Source of the DNA: Trichobilharzia szidati
Lineage: Eukaryota > Platyhelminthes > Trematoda > Strigeidida > Schistosomatidae
Direction: 5' to 3'
DNA length: 64,000 nucleotides
Assembly (NCBI GenBank): GCA_944472155.2
Contig: OX235275.1
Coordinates: 54,453,228-54,517,227, forward strand
Position numbers and translations under genes: made by a program. Under the pieces are notes generated by a model. That model was given only the letters and a program-made list of their open reading frames with translations, made no database searches and was not told the DNA's origin. This document shows, in pieces, positions 10,136 to 20,769 of this stretch (the first letter of the stretch is position 1; the number at the start of each line of letters is the position of its first letter).

Positions 10136-10741
10136 ACAAAGTTGGTGGTCTACGAGCTCACCTTGTAACCAGAAGGTCCTGGATTCGAACCACGTAATAT
10201 GGGTGCGAACTGATGAAGAGTGTCAAACTGGAGTGACGAAACAACTGTCAAGTAATCAATACAGGTTTTCCAATGGTTCTCTAACCAATGTCAGTTTATG
10301 ATGAAATCCTGTAACCAATCAACCAAATCCCCACAATCCAATACTTGAATATCAATGAGATGCTCACTGGCGACTGGCTCTATTCATGTAGGTAGGTAGT
10401 TACTTGGGTTCTAGTGAGAAGTCGTGACCAGTAGGGTGCAGAAGGTCGGGTGTGAGGACAAATACTCACCGAAGACATTGGCTAGCGGTTGCGCTATGTC
10501 GTGAATTGGCAGAAGTTAGAATTCATGGGCCACTGGATTGGGTCCCAGTGACTTAATGGTATATGAGCTCGCTAGTCTTGTAACCAGACGGTCCTGGGTT
10601 CGACCCCCTGTTGTGGGTGCCTACTGCTGAAGAGTTCAAAACTAGGATGAAACAGATGGCTGTCCAGTACTCCCAGCTGGTTTTTCAATGTTCTCTCCCC
10701 AATATCAGCTCATGGTGAAATCCTGTAATCACAAAGTTGGT
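10136..10741 (+). mobile_element. Head-to-tail ribozyme-SINE dimer with 11-bp TSD
   Basis: An insertion of about 584 bp bounded by the direct repeat acaaagttggt (10136-10146 and 10731-10741). It starts inside the tRNA-like head of one unit and ends in the tail of the next. The anchor cttgtaacc recurs at 10162 and 10577, a period of 415. Both units are subfamily II. Unit 2 has the best hammerhead core in the window. The partial-plus-full layout with a TSD fits reverse transcription of a circular or multimeric RNA. Confidence 0.85.
10622..10669 (+). ncRNA. Hammerhead ribozyme, predicted intact core
   Basis: Seen directly: stem I TACTG (10622-10626) pairs with CAGTA (10665-10669). Box 1 is CTGAAGA (10627-10633). 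Stem II is GTTC/GGAT (10634-10637 and 10645-10648, with two wobble pairs). Box 2 GAAA is 10649-10652. Stem III is ACAG/CTGT closed by ATGG (10652-10663), and C17 is 10664 (GTC triplet). The hammerhead consensus CUGANGA, GAAA and NUH is met, so cleavage is expected between 10664 and 10665. The weak wobble-rich stem II could lower activity. Confidence 0.65.
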
Positions 10742-10749
10742 AGAAGCAT

Positions 10750-11235
10750 CCAGATAGAGTGTAGATATTGTGATTAGAACGTTCAGGGGGGATTTTCCGA
10801 ACAATTATTATGTTACTGTTGGTTGAAGATAATCTCTGACTTGTAATTACTTCATTCCAACAGTCTTCAACCAGCTATTCGTCAGATATCTTAGAATGAA
10901 CTTCATTCAATGCTAACACATATCAGGTAGAGAACAACTGATGAGCTGGGAGATAGCAAATATCTCCTCGGAAGAGACTGAAAGTGTCGTTATCCAGTTG
11001 CTGATTCAGTGAGAATTCAATCTGCCATGATTTCTAATTACCACATCGGTGTAATATGCTACTAACTGATTGAAATGAGTAGTCAGTTGAATACCACTCA
11101 TATCAACCATCAGTACTGATTGGTAGTCATACCGAAGTGATCTGAACACAGGACAGCCGTTGCACTGGTTTGCTGCCAAGCCTGTCATTTCAGACCAGTG
11201 GAATTATGAGTACCAACTTTTGTTAACTGTTTGAA
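10750..11235. other. No gene seen
   Basis: Unassigned sequence between the SINE dimer and the recognisable N-terminal part of a PLE. It may be PLE 5' sequence but has no recognisable motif. Confidence 0.4.
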
Positions 11236-11239
11236 ATTT

Positions 11240-13620
11240 GCAATAGTGGATACTTCACTATGGTTTCCCTTGGAAACCGAAATCATTAAGGTTACACAAT
11301 ATGTGATTTACTTGGTACCAATTCACCAATAATCTCATACCGATCAAAGATTACAGCAGATTTCCTGACAACTCCACAAAATTTGTGTTCAACTACTCTT
11401 CAGTATCTTTGTCTCATATGTAGTTAAAAGCCTTGTCTCATCTAGGTCCGAAATCCTGCGATTTCAGTTTCAACGTTGACAAACTCATTACTCATGCACA
11501 GTTTTTAAATTCAATCACCCAAACGAATGATCTTATTTTAACTTCTAGCAAAGAATTACAGCGACTCAGATCGACAGTCATCGATTGCTGCCATCAGTAC
11601 CTCGGTGCAAAAGATAAAAAATCCGCAATCACCTAACAAAGTAGTACCGAGAAGGATTGAAACAGTTGAGAAACGACAGTGAACTACTAATAACTCATCC
11701 TGAAAAGGGAGCTAGCTGGTGTAGTTCTTTCGCACAGAAAAGACTACATTGGATAAAATGCAAGATATACTCTCCGACGAAATTAAATTTTCTCAAACTC
11801 CCAACGAAAGAAATAAAACTGTACTGATTAACAAACAACTGATAGACGCCTTGACAAGAATGAAAACTGATCAGCGAATTAGCTGCCTGTTGATCAAATC
11901 CGATCAACAGGTTCAATAATACCAAGGCTTTATGGTTTACCAATGATACACAAAGTTGGTCTCCCAATTCGTCCAATTCTAGATATATTAGGTTCCCCTT
12001 ATCATTCTGTGGTAAAATGGTTGGTCGATATTCTGGAACCTGTTATCTATGCATATTGTCGCTTCTTGATACCTTCTAATTCGTTGATTGCATACAAGAT
12101 ACGAATGTTACTAACAAAAGTATGCTATCTTTCGACAGTTCATCAATGTCCCACCTACGGAAACTGTCTGTTTTATGTGTCAATCCATAGATGACAGCCG
12201 GTTCAACATTGGAATATCAACAAAATGTCTGAAAGAACTGCTACTGAGGTCTACATTCAATCTACAATTTGCTTTCAATGACATCATCTACAGACAAGTC
12301 GACGGTATTGCAATGGGATCTCCCCTGGATCCACTACCACAGCCCAATCAAGTTGTCCATCGACAACTTGCAATTTTATAAACGATGCGTAGATGACATT
12401 TTCGCCGTTTTTGACAACTATTACGACAAAAGTCATTCACTGCAAATATTCAACAACTGTTTTACGAGTTGATCACGGACTGATATCAGTTAGAGAACCA
12501 TTGAAAACCAGGGAGTACTGTATAGCTGCTGTTTCATCCTAGTTTGGGAATCATCGGCAGTACGCACCCACTGGGATTCGAACCCAGGACCTTCCGGTTA
12601 CAAAGCAAGCTCGTATACCATTCAGCCACTGGGACCCGATTCAATGGCTCATGAATTCTAACTTCTACCAATTCGTGATTTTAGCGCGACCCCAACTATT
12701 GTCGTTGGTGGGACATCCATCCACACACGTGACTTCTAATTGGACCTCACTGGTCACGACTTCTCACTAGAACTCCAGGAAGCTCCAACCTGTAGCAAGT
12801 CACTAGCGAGCATCAGAATAATTTTCTTTAGTTTGGTTTGTAAGGATTATTTATGTTTTACAGCAGCTGTCCAGTACTCCCTGGTTTTCAATGGTTCTCT
12901 AACTGATATCAGTCCGTGATCAACTCGTAAAACATAACTAATCCTTACAAACCAAACTATAGAAAATTCAACAACTGTATCCAGCAGTAAAATTGACTCT
13001 AGAAATGGAATGCCAATCCAAAATTCCTTTTCTTGATGTGCAACCAACAAAATGACCTGATAGAACCTTAAGAAGGTCAATCAATTGAAAACCCACTTGG
13101 AACTGTCAACTGACAAGCTCCTACAGTTTAGTACCTATTGATCGGAAACGAAATTTGACTAAACCCCTTGCAACTAGGATCAGACGAATCTGCAGTCCTG
13201 ACGCCCTGGAAGCAGAACTGGATCTTCTGATAGAAACCTTCATCCAAAATGAATACCTATCAAGATTCATTGACAAGAATATCAAACCAAAAGTCCAGAG
13301 GAACGAATCATCACTTGTTTCAAACTTCAATATGAACCTGGATTTCATGGGAGACTTAACCTGCAATATACTCAAAAGAATAGTTTCAACATCTTGGACA
13401 AGAAAATTCTCCTAAGAAACGCAAAGAGTGGAGTTCTCCAGTCATCCATTGGTTTACAAAAGCTTGAAAGATAAGATCTAGTATCAAACCACTTCTACGT
13501 GCACATATCAGTTCACCTGTTTTTGTGAAGTCATCGGGTATATTGGTCGTTCCACGCTAAATTGTTCAGCCTAAAAAGTAACTCCAATATACTTATTTAA
13601 CAGCTATATTTCTGACAACT
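11240..13620 (+). mobile_element. Penelope-like element, RT to start of GIY-YIG, split by a SINE
   Basis: Order of PLE motifs across frames: LGPKSCDFSF (11440s), IHKVGLPIRPILDILGSPYH (about 11945-12010), QFAFNDIIYRQVDGIAMGSP (about 12262-12325), a CVDDIFAVFD palm motif (YVDD-like, about 12385-12415), then after the insertion IPFLD-, TRIRRICSPDALEAELDLL and NEYLSRFIDKN (13165-13290), and a GYIGRS-like start of the endonuclease at about 13530. 12461-12965 is a separate insertion. Multiple frameshifts: dead, but the most complete PLE polyprotein here. Confidence 0.85.
12461..12965. mobile_element. Inverted ribozyme-SINE dimer inside the PLE, 13-bp TSD
   Basis: Flanked by attcaacaactgt at 12448-12460 and 12966-12978. 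The minus part (12461-12861) holds a whole subfamily I unit plus the tail of the preceding unit. The plus part (12862-12965) starts within hammerhead stem III and runs to the tail end. One insertion with one TSD but two orientations matches twin priming on a multimeric template. B box (rc of gggttcgaaccc) near 12580. Confidence 0.85.
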
Positions 13621-14440
13621 CATCACTTTTGTTGCTACCCTATTTCCTGAGGAAATAATGGTCTATATATGCGATTGCACAGCTAGTTTGAGGGGAAAAT
13701 GAATACGCCGAAAAGAGTTTTTCATTCACTTCTACGTAATTGTGTGTAGTGTGTAATAAAGTCAAAGTTACTATTATTATCATTATTCTCTTGGGTTCCA
13801 AGCGGAGCACACGGCTTCAACAACACATCCCCACTCTCTCCTATTCTCTGCCATCCTCTTCACAGCTGGGTCCACGATTCCCCATAATCCCCCATCTCCT
13901 CTTCCAAATCACACGATCTCCCCGATGTCACAGTCACACCAATGACCCACTTGTCGCTTCTCATTGGGATTCAACTCGAGCGATGGCCTGCATTGCGCGT
14001 GATGTCATTCGACGGCCTTCTGAACTTATGCCCAGTCAATCCATCTCAGTGTTTTCCTACATATTTGTTGAGCAATTGGCTCTCTCCTGTTGGTTTGTTC
14101 CTTGAGCAGAGTTTCCTGTTGCTAGTTCTTTCTAGTCATTTGATCTTCAGTTTGGAGCCTGTCAGCGAAGGGGGGTAGCTGTGGATAACAGTCTGTAACT
14201 TGTTGGAAATGCATTTCGTGACACTTTGGCCAAGTTTCTGACCAATATAGAAGGACCAACTTGACACTGGTGTTGAAAATTCCAATCTTGTTCCTTATGT
14301 CGAGTGCAGAAGATCTCCAAACTGGTTTCAGGTTTATGAAGACGTATCTTGTCTTCCTGATTCCCGCTAGTTTCCACATCTTTATTCATTATGACTGCCT
14401 GTGGTTGAAACCGTGCCTCCTTGCTGGATAAGTGAAGCTT

Positions 14441-15715
14441 TTTTTAGTAATAATAATAATCACTTTATTCCACAACAATAACAATTTACAGCATGGAATT
14501 TTCAGCGTTTCTTTTACATATTGCAATGGTTTAGCTCTGTTTATAATTATATAAATGTATAAAATGTTAAAATATTGATAGTTAATAGGAAAAATAAAAA
14601 ACCCCAACAAAATCACATTGTTGCTAGGTCATAGTGAATAATAAATAAATAATATAACAAATAACACATGCAATAATATGCATCATTACATTTTATAGTT
14701 TAGTTAATGATTTAAAAGTTGTAAAAGTTCTTTTCTGATATTTGTCTCTTCACACAATACTCGTGCCAAATATGGTACGGTCGAATTTTTATATTTTGTA
14801 GTACGAGCATAAATGTTTATGAAATTTCTTCTGGTCTTACCCGAAGAGATACGAGGAAACAATTGTGAATAAAGAGGATGTTCACTATCAGACAAGATAA
14901 CTTTAGCTAAGTGTTTACAAGAATTCATATGCCTATTGACAACAGTGTCGGTTAGTTGAGTCAAAGGGATATCACTGACCCTACTTACAGCCTTCAATGT
15001 TCTTCGTAGTATTATATGGTCTTTCTTGAGTAGCCCAGGGAAGAATAATGAACAACAATACAGAATGATGGGCAAAACACACGAATTAATAAATTGTATG
15101 AGAAGAGGTTGGGTTATACCTCAGTGCCTCAACTTCTTTTTGTAATAAGTCAGACGGAAAACTTTCTTAGAAACTATAAGAATATGAGACGACCAGCAAA
15201 GGTTTGAAGAGAAACTAATGCCAAGATAGGAAACACTTGACTTACTTTCTATCATGGTACCATCAATATTACAACAATCATGAGATTGGATCAATCCATG
15301 CATGTCTTTTTCACTTCTCAAGCTGAAATCAACTGTATTACATTTAGTTGGATTTAGTTTAAGACCATTTGATCCAGACCAATCCTTAACTTCAGCTAAG
15401 AAGCCATTCATATGGGAACAATCCGATGTGGAAACTACAGGGACAGAAACGGTCAGATCATCAGCATACTTAATGAAGTTAACTTTGGGTGAGTTCGGAA
15501 GGTCATGCAAAAAGAAAGAGGAAAGAAATGGAGAAAGTACTGCACCTTGAGGCACACCAATTTCAGTTAGCTGAGAAGTGGAGCGCTTTCCAGCCAAAAC
15601 AGTATGCTGTTTCCTACCCATAAAATAATAAGACAGCCATCCAGTTGCCCAGGACTTTGTTTGTGCTGAAATCATCTTTCCTAATAAAATGTCCTAGGAA
15701 CAGAGTCGAAAGCTA
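14441..15715 (-). mobile_element. CR1-like non-LTR retrotransposon, 5'-truncated
   Basis: 3' end at 14441 with an AAT-rich tail followed by cactttattccacaacaa on the plus strand. Related 3' ends are at 5708, 50655 and 60467. It lies wholly inside an SR2-type copy and is therefore younger than it. Truncation at about 15715 is within the RT. Confidence 0.8.
14704..15675 (-). pseudogene. CR1-like reverse transcriptase (C-terminal half)
   Basis: Minus-strand frames of 184 and 123 codons. The first has the RT motifs GVPQGAVLSPFLSSFFLHDL (motif B) and IKYADDLTVSVPV (motif C, catalytic YADD intact), then NGLKLNPTKC and VSYLGISFSSNLCWSSHI (thumb start). The second has PILSYC-like sequence and LAKVILSDSEHPLYSQLFPR. 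A break near 15120 separates them and the N-terminal endonuclease is absent. Best-preserved non-LTR RT domain in the window. Confidence 0.85.
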
Positions 15716-16081
15716 GGAAGTAACCTCTGTTAAAGCTCTCCCGTTGATGATGGTGATTGGTACTGGTTATTGTTGCTGTTGGTGGTGGTTGGTTGGTTGG
15801 CTGTCGTCATCACCTAACTCCGTCTTCTCTATGTTCACGTGCAGTCCTATCTTCACTGTCTGCCTGCATCTTCAGCCAGTTTGTTGGTTTTCGCCTGGAT
15901 GCAAGTCTTTTAATTTGTGTGACATTAAACATAAATCATCCACGCGGGAAATGCAGATCTTCTAGAGTCTTCTTATCGGTCACTGTAGCGCATTCCTGTC
16001 TTCCCACTGCCCACGCACAGTCTGACTCATAATCCAGTCCACCACAATTAAGAATATTGTCTGTGATGATAAAGTCAAAGT

Positions 16082-16830
16082 GATAACTCATTAAAAGATG
16101 TTCAACAGACAGAAGAAAGATATCTGAAAACTGAATAATAGAAGTCAGAATATAATTAACTGTGTATAAATCATTATACTTTTAAAACAAAAAACTTCAA
16201 TTAACTCAAATATTTCGTTAAAAGAAATTCATCAGCTGTCATCTGTCAAATATGAATCACATTTATTTTAAATTTATATATATTTATATATATATATATG
16301 TATATATATATTTCTGATAAACAGTATTGAATACATAATAAAAATATTTAATTTGGCAGTGTTTATCAGTATAACTGTTTATTGAACGCATTGAACACAT
16401 TTAAATTGGTAAATGGCGCGAATCAAATGAATAATCGATAGATATATGTATGTAAATAAGTTAAATATAATTGATTAGTAGCAGTGTAACATATGATGAT
16501 GATAATAATAATAATTTGTTATTTGTGCACAGATTCCATCTAGACAGATGTGTGATGTGATTTATGTGGTTGTCTTCCTATAAGCTACGTGGTAGTTTGA
16601 TTGTGATGCTTTCATTGTTCCCTTTTTCAGACAATATTTGCAGCAGTAAATTCAGTAGGAAGTGGGCTCTTCTGACGACTTTGGTTGGAATTGGTTGTTA
16701 ATTTTGCATTTGTTTTAATCGCTTTGTTTTGCACTGAAATTTGACTTTTTGTGGTTGTCAAGGAACTTAACCCTAAGTTCCAATTATTTGCGAAGACGCT
16801 CCGAACCGATAATTACTATGGCTTTCTCGA
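16082..16830. other. No gene seen; AT-rich
   Basis: Very AT-rich, with a (TA)n-like run at about 16262-16312. No recognisable coding or repeat family. Confidence 0.5.
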
Positions 16831-16832
16831 CT

Positions 16833-17063
16833 TTAACTCCAAAACACCAGTACTTTAAGAAAGTTGCATTGTTCGGCAATTAAAATCGATAATGATACAA
16901 AGTCTATAAACAAATGTTTTAACAAGGAATGTATTGTACTTTTATTCGTATTCTTTCGTCTTCTTCCAACTTGTACACGATTGGACCATTCGCGCCTTCG
17001 AGTTGCCCACCAATGGCTACCAGTTCCAATAAACAAACTTCCAATGTTCGCGTCCATTGACAA
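16833..17063 (-). other. Unassigned open frame
   Basis: A 76-codon minus frame (includes ANIGSLFIGTGSHWWATRR) lies in an otherwise unassigned stretch. I recognise no family and see no convincing splice or promoter context. Probably chance. Confidence 0.15.
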
Positions 17064-17284
17064 TGGTCATGTGACTTGTTTCTGATTAGTTGAAAATTTT
17101 TTATCTATGGCAGTATGTCTGTTGATCGCACGCAGATTCGTCAGACTACCGAAATTCTAGGAAATTTCCCCGACATCTCTGATGTTTCCATTGTTTGAAA
17201 TTTTATACAGATCAAAATTACCCAACAGTAAAAGAAGATAAGGCCAACACCACTTTTTGTGAAAAAACTGCAACAATTGGAAAA

Positions 17285-18490
17285 GAATTATGTTGGTTAG
17301 AGTGGGCGTCCCCTTGCACTGTAAGTTCAAGAACATAAACTGGGTGCCTGCTAAAAGACATAACATGTTATTTTTCATATCAATGCATGTAGAAGACTGT
17401 GGACACGAATTTGACTGTAGAAACGTCGAAATCTTAAGCAGCGGAAACACGAAACACACCAGCGGATTCCTAGATGCCTGGTTCTAAGGAGAAGAATCTA
17501 CTTATAGGATTTCAACATGAACTGACATCAGTTAGAGAAACATTGGAAAACTAACTGGGAGTACTGGACAGCCATCTGTTTCATCCTAGTTTGGGACTCT
17601 TCATCAGTACGCACCCACCGGGGTTCGAACCCACGAACTTCTGGTTACAAGACTAGCGAGCTCGTATACCATTTAGCCACTGGGACCCGATCCAATGGCC
17701 AACCCATGAATTCTAACTTCTGCTAATTCACAATATAGCGCAACCGCTAGCCAATGTCTTCGGTGAGTATTTGTCCACACAGGCGACCTGCTGCACCCTA
17801 CTGGTCACGACTTAAAATGTCAGCTCATGATGAAATCCTGTAACCAATCAACCAAATCCCTACAAACCAGTACTTGAATATCAATGAGATGCTCACTGGC
17901 GACTGGCCCTATTCAGGTAGCTAGTTACCTGCATTCTAGTGAGACATCGTGACCAGTAGGGTGCAGCAGTTCGGGTTTGAGGACAAATACTCGCCGAAGA
18001 TATTGGCTACCGGTTGCGCTATATCGTGAATTGGCAGAAGTTAGAATTCATGGGCCGGCTACAAGATCGGGTCCTAGTGGCTTAATGGTCTACAAGCTCA
18101 CTGGCCTTGTAACCAGAAATTCCTGGGTTCGAACCTTGTTGTTGGGTGCGCACTGTGAAGTGTCCCAAACTAGGCTGACCGAAACAGCTGTCCAGCATTC
18201 CCAGCTGGTTTTCCAATGGTTCTCTAACCAATGTCAGCTCATGATGAAATCCTGTAACCAATCAAATAAATCCCTACAAACCGATACTTAAAGAAGAATC
18301 TGCGATCTACAGACCCATGATATGGAACAGTTTATCTCCTTAGAAATCAGAACCGGCACCTCCATTATAAGCTTCAAACGCTCTGTATACCGACTGTTGT
18401 ACTCTAATTTCTACATTAACAATAAGAACCCGCTATATGTTACTAGAACTAATCAAATATTAGGTCCCTATAATGTTTTAAAGAACGCGT
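17285..18490 (+). mobile_element. Penelope-like GIY-YIG C-terminal fragment, split by a SINE
   Basis: The plus strand encodes HVEDCGHEFDCRNVEILSS and then SGFLDAWF up to 17490, like the 'GH.fDw.NV.IL ... R.FLEAW' end of PLE endonucleases. The frame resumes after 18301 (cgatctacagacccatgat). 17500-18291 is an insertion. Identity as PLE rather than another GIY-YIG protein is inferred from this short motif only. Confidence 0.55.
17500..18291. mobile_element. Inverted ribozyme-SINE multimer, 10-bp TSD
   Basis: Flanked by agaagaatct at 17490-17499 and 18292-18301. The minus part is 17500-17812. The plus part is 17813-18291 and contains the tail of one unit plus a full unit: the anchor cagctcatga starts at 17821 and again at 18235, a period of 414. 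The minus part carries a hammerhead module (rc of 17562-17611) with 6-bp stem I GTACTG/CAGTAC, stem II GTCC/GGAT, GAAA and stem III ACAG/CTGT. Its box 1 is ATGAAGA (C3 replaced by A). Confidence 0.85.
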
Positions 18491-18699
18491 AAAACTTCAT
18501 TAATTACTCTGCATAAACCGTAATAGAGACTAACTGCATAGATATATAAAAAGACTAAGGGAATATCAGTATATATGTTCACTAGACAGAAATGGACAAT
18601 TAATATAAACACGTAAATATATACAGACATTAAAGTTCTACTTATGACCACATACATTGTCTATTTCTGGTACTTTACTGCTTGCCTCTCCTCTTCAAT

Positions 18700-18899
18700 T
18701 TGCCTTATAATGGAAGCCGCACATATCCACAATAAGATTGAAGATGAACAACACTTGAAGCCACTTACCTATATATACCACATCAATCTTTAAGAAAGCT
18801 CCAGGGTTACCATATAAGGACGCTAAATAACATTCGTTATGATCAGTTTTCATGATCTAAAATGAAATTGCAACTGGATTTCAAACAGTTTTCTACATT
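18700..18899 (+). mobile_element. Penelope-like element, left part (split by SR2-type insertion)
   Basis: Left flank of the insertion at 18900-20769. It ends in the same 19-bp sequence with which the right part begins at 20770. The coding match (LQLDFKQFSTF-like frame) is weak, so assignment rests on continuity with the PLE to the right. 18500-18700 holds nothing I recognise. Confidence 0.45.
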
Positions 18900-20769
18900 A
18901 TTATTATTGTTTCCTTTAATTCCTAGAGAAACATAGGGCTTCAGCCACACGTCTCCATTGCGTTCGGTTCTCTGCTAGAGTCCTCACCTGGCTCCAAGTC
19001 TGCCCACACGTTTTCATCTCCTCTTCACATGACCTCCTCCAAGTCACCCTTGCACTGACGACCAACTCACCGCTTCCATTTCGGGTTCCACTCGAGCAAT
19101 GGCTTGTCTAGTGATGTCACTCACTTGATGGTTTCCTTAGAGTATGACCAATCCATCTCCATTTCTTCCCGCCTATTTGTTTCACAATTGGTTCCTGATT
19201 GGTTCACTCCCAGAGATCTCTATTACTGATCTTTTCTGGCCATCTGATATTGAGTATTGAGCGAAGACAGCTAGCTGTTAATGAAGGTCTGTAGTTTGTT
19301 TGAGATGCTGTTTATGACGCGGCGCCAAGTCTCATCCGCATAGTGAGTAGCACTGACTTCACATTGGAGTTGAAAATCCGGATCTTATTTTTGATGCTGA
19401 GTGCTGTTGACCTCCACACAGACTTGAGAGTAGTGAAAGCTTGTCTTGCTTTTCCGATTCTTGCTATGATATCCTCGTCAGTTCCACCTGTAGTTGAAAC
19501 GATGCTTCCCAGGTAGGTAAAAGACGTCTTTTCTTTCAGGTTACTTCCATTTATGCTGATTGTTGTCTGTTGTTGTTGCTGTTGGTGGTGTTGCCCAGGA
19601 TTCTTCATCACCTCTGTTTTCTCTATGTTTTCCTGAAGTCCTATCTTTGATACTTCTGCTATCGCCAACTTGTTTTTTTCGCCTGCATATCTTCCAGTTT
19701 GTGGGAAATCACACATATATCATCGGCGAAATCCAGATCCTCCAAGGTTTTCTTTGTGAGTCCATTTTATGCCTGTTTCCTCATTTCCCGCTGTTTGTCG
19801 CATTATCCAGTCTACTGCAATCAGGAAAATCATTGGCGATAGTAGGTAGCCTTGTCTTACTCCTGTCCTCACTTCGAATGATTCCCGTTGTGGATTACTT
19901 GGCATGCAACATTGTCGTAGAGCTGTTGAATGAGATGTATAATTGTCGGTAGCACCCCGTAGTAGCGAAGTAATTGCCAAATCACCGCTCGATCGACGCT
20001 GCACTATCGAAGGCCTTTTCAAAGTCGATGAAGTTGAGATAGAGAGGTGACTGCCATTCCAAGCTTTGTTCAATGATGATCCGTAATGTGGCAATCTGAT
20101 CAATGCATGACTTATTTCTCCTGAAACCAGCCTGCTCCGGTCGAAGCTTTTCATCCACGGCATGTTTGATTCTCTCCAGGATGAAGTGACTTAGTATTTT
20201 GCTTGGGATGGATAGGAGCATAATTCCGCGCCAGTTCTTGCATTGACTTAGGTCTCATTTCTTTGGTAGTTTGAATAAGTATCCTTTCTTCCAATCCTCG
20301 GGTACTTTGCCTTCTTTCCACACCTTCTCCAGTAGTGGCGTCATCAAGTCACCTGTTGTCTCTGGGTCCGTTTTCAATGCTTCTGCAAGAATTCCATCTG
20401 GTCCTGCTACTTTTCCAGCTTTTAGCATTTTGATTGCCTTCAGGACTTCTGATTTCGTCGGGGGGTTGGTGTTCACTTGTAGCTCTGTCTCCGTTGTTGG
20501 TATTGTTGTGCGTTGTCGGTGGTGGTCGATTTAGGAGCCTTTTGAATTGTTCAGCCCAGTGTTTCCTTTGCTCCACTTCTTTGTTGAGTGACTTTCCATT
20601 GTCATCCTTCACCAGCTCAGTTTGTGTCAAACTTTTGCCCGATAGGTACCTAGTAGTTTGGTAGAGTGTTGCGAGGTCTCCTTTGCCTGCAGATTGTTCT
20701 GCTTCACTTAATATGGTTTCATAATAATGACAATTATAGAATAATAACACTAACTAATATCTATAATTG
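18900..20769 (-). mobile_element. SR2-type RTE-like retrotransposon, longest copy, 19-bp TSD
   Basis: Perfect 19-bp TSD tcaaacagttttctacatt at 18881-18899 and 20770-20788. The 3' terminus with AAT tail is at 18900. The 5' truncation at about 20715 is N-terminal to the RT. About 50 bases of non-element sequence (with attatag/ctataat repeats) sit between the truncation and the right TSD, perhaps filler from 5' joining. The long perfect TSD suggests a fairly recent insertion. Confidence 0.9.
19312..20750 (-). pseudogene. SR2-type reverse transcriptase
   Basis: Read from 20750 down: KGDLATLYQTTRYLSG; LKAGKVAGPDGILAEALK; VPEDWKKGYLFKLPKK; RPEQAGFRRNKSCIDQIATL with NFIDFEKAFDS (motif A); RTGVRQGYLLSPMIFLIAVD (motif B); then LKEKTSFTYLGSIVSTTGGT and IKNKIRIFNSNVKSVLL. 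These are spread over at least four frames. The motif C FADD region near 19720 is frame-shifted. It covers RT fingers to the end of the ORF, lacks the apurinic endonuclease domain, and cannot make protein. Confidence 0.9.

Larger units (their letters stand above)
13769..16068 (-). mobile_element. SR2-type retrotransposon with nested CR1-like element, 13-bp TSD
   Basis: Flanked by ataaagtcaaagt at 13756-13768 and 16069-16081. The SR2-type parts are 13769-14440 (3' terminus and C-terminal coding, e.g. the rc of tttgatcttcag followed by the WPE region) and 15716-16068 (FADD region, linker, ATYGGG-like RT segment). They are interrupted at 14441-15715. The two halves join in register around 'gataagtgaag|taacctctgtt' when compared with the copy at 42860. 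Both halves are frame-broken. Confidence 0.85.

Noticed and set aside
12580..12625. Genuine tRNA gene
   Set aside because: The tRNA-like A and B boxes belong to SINE heads. Acceptor stems do not pair and the sequence continues into the SINE body.
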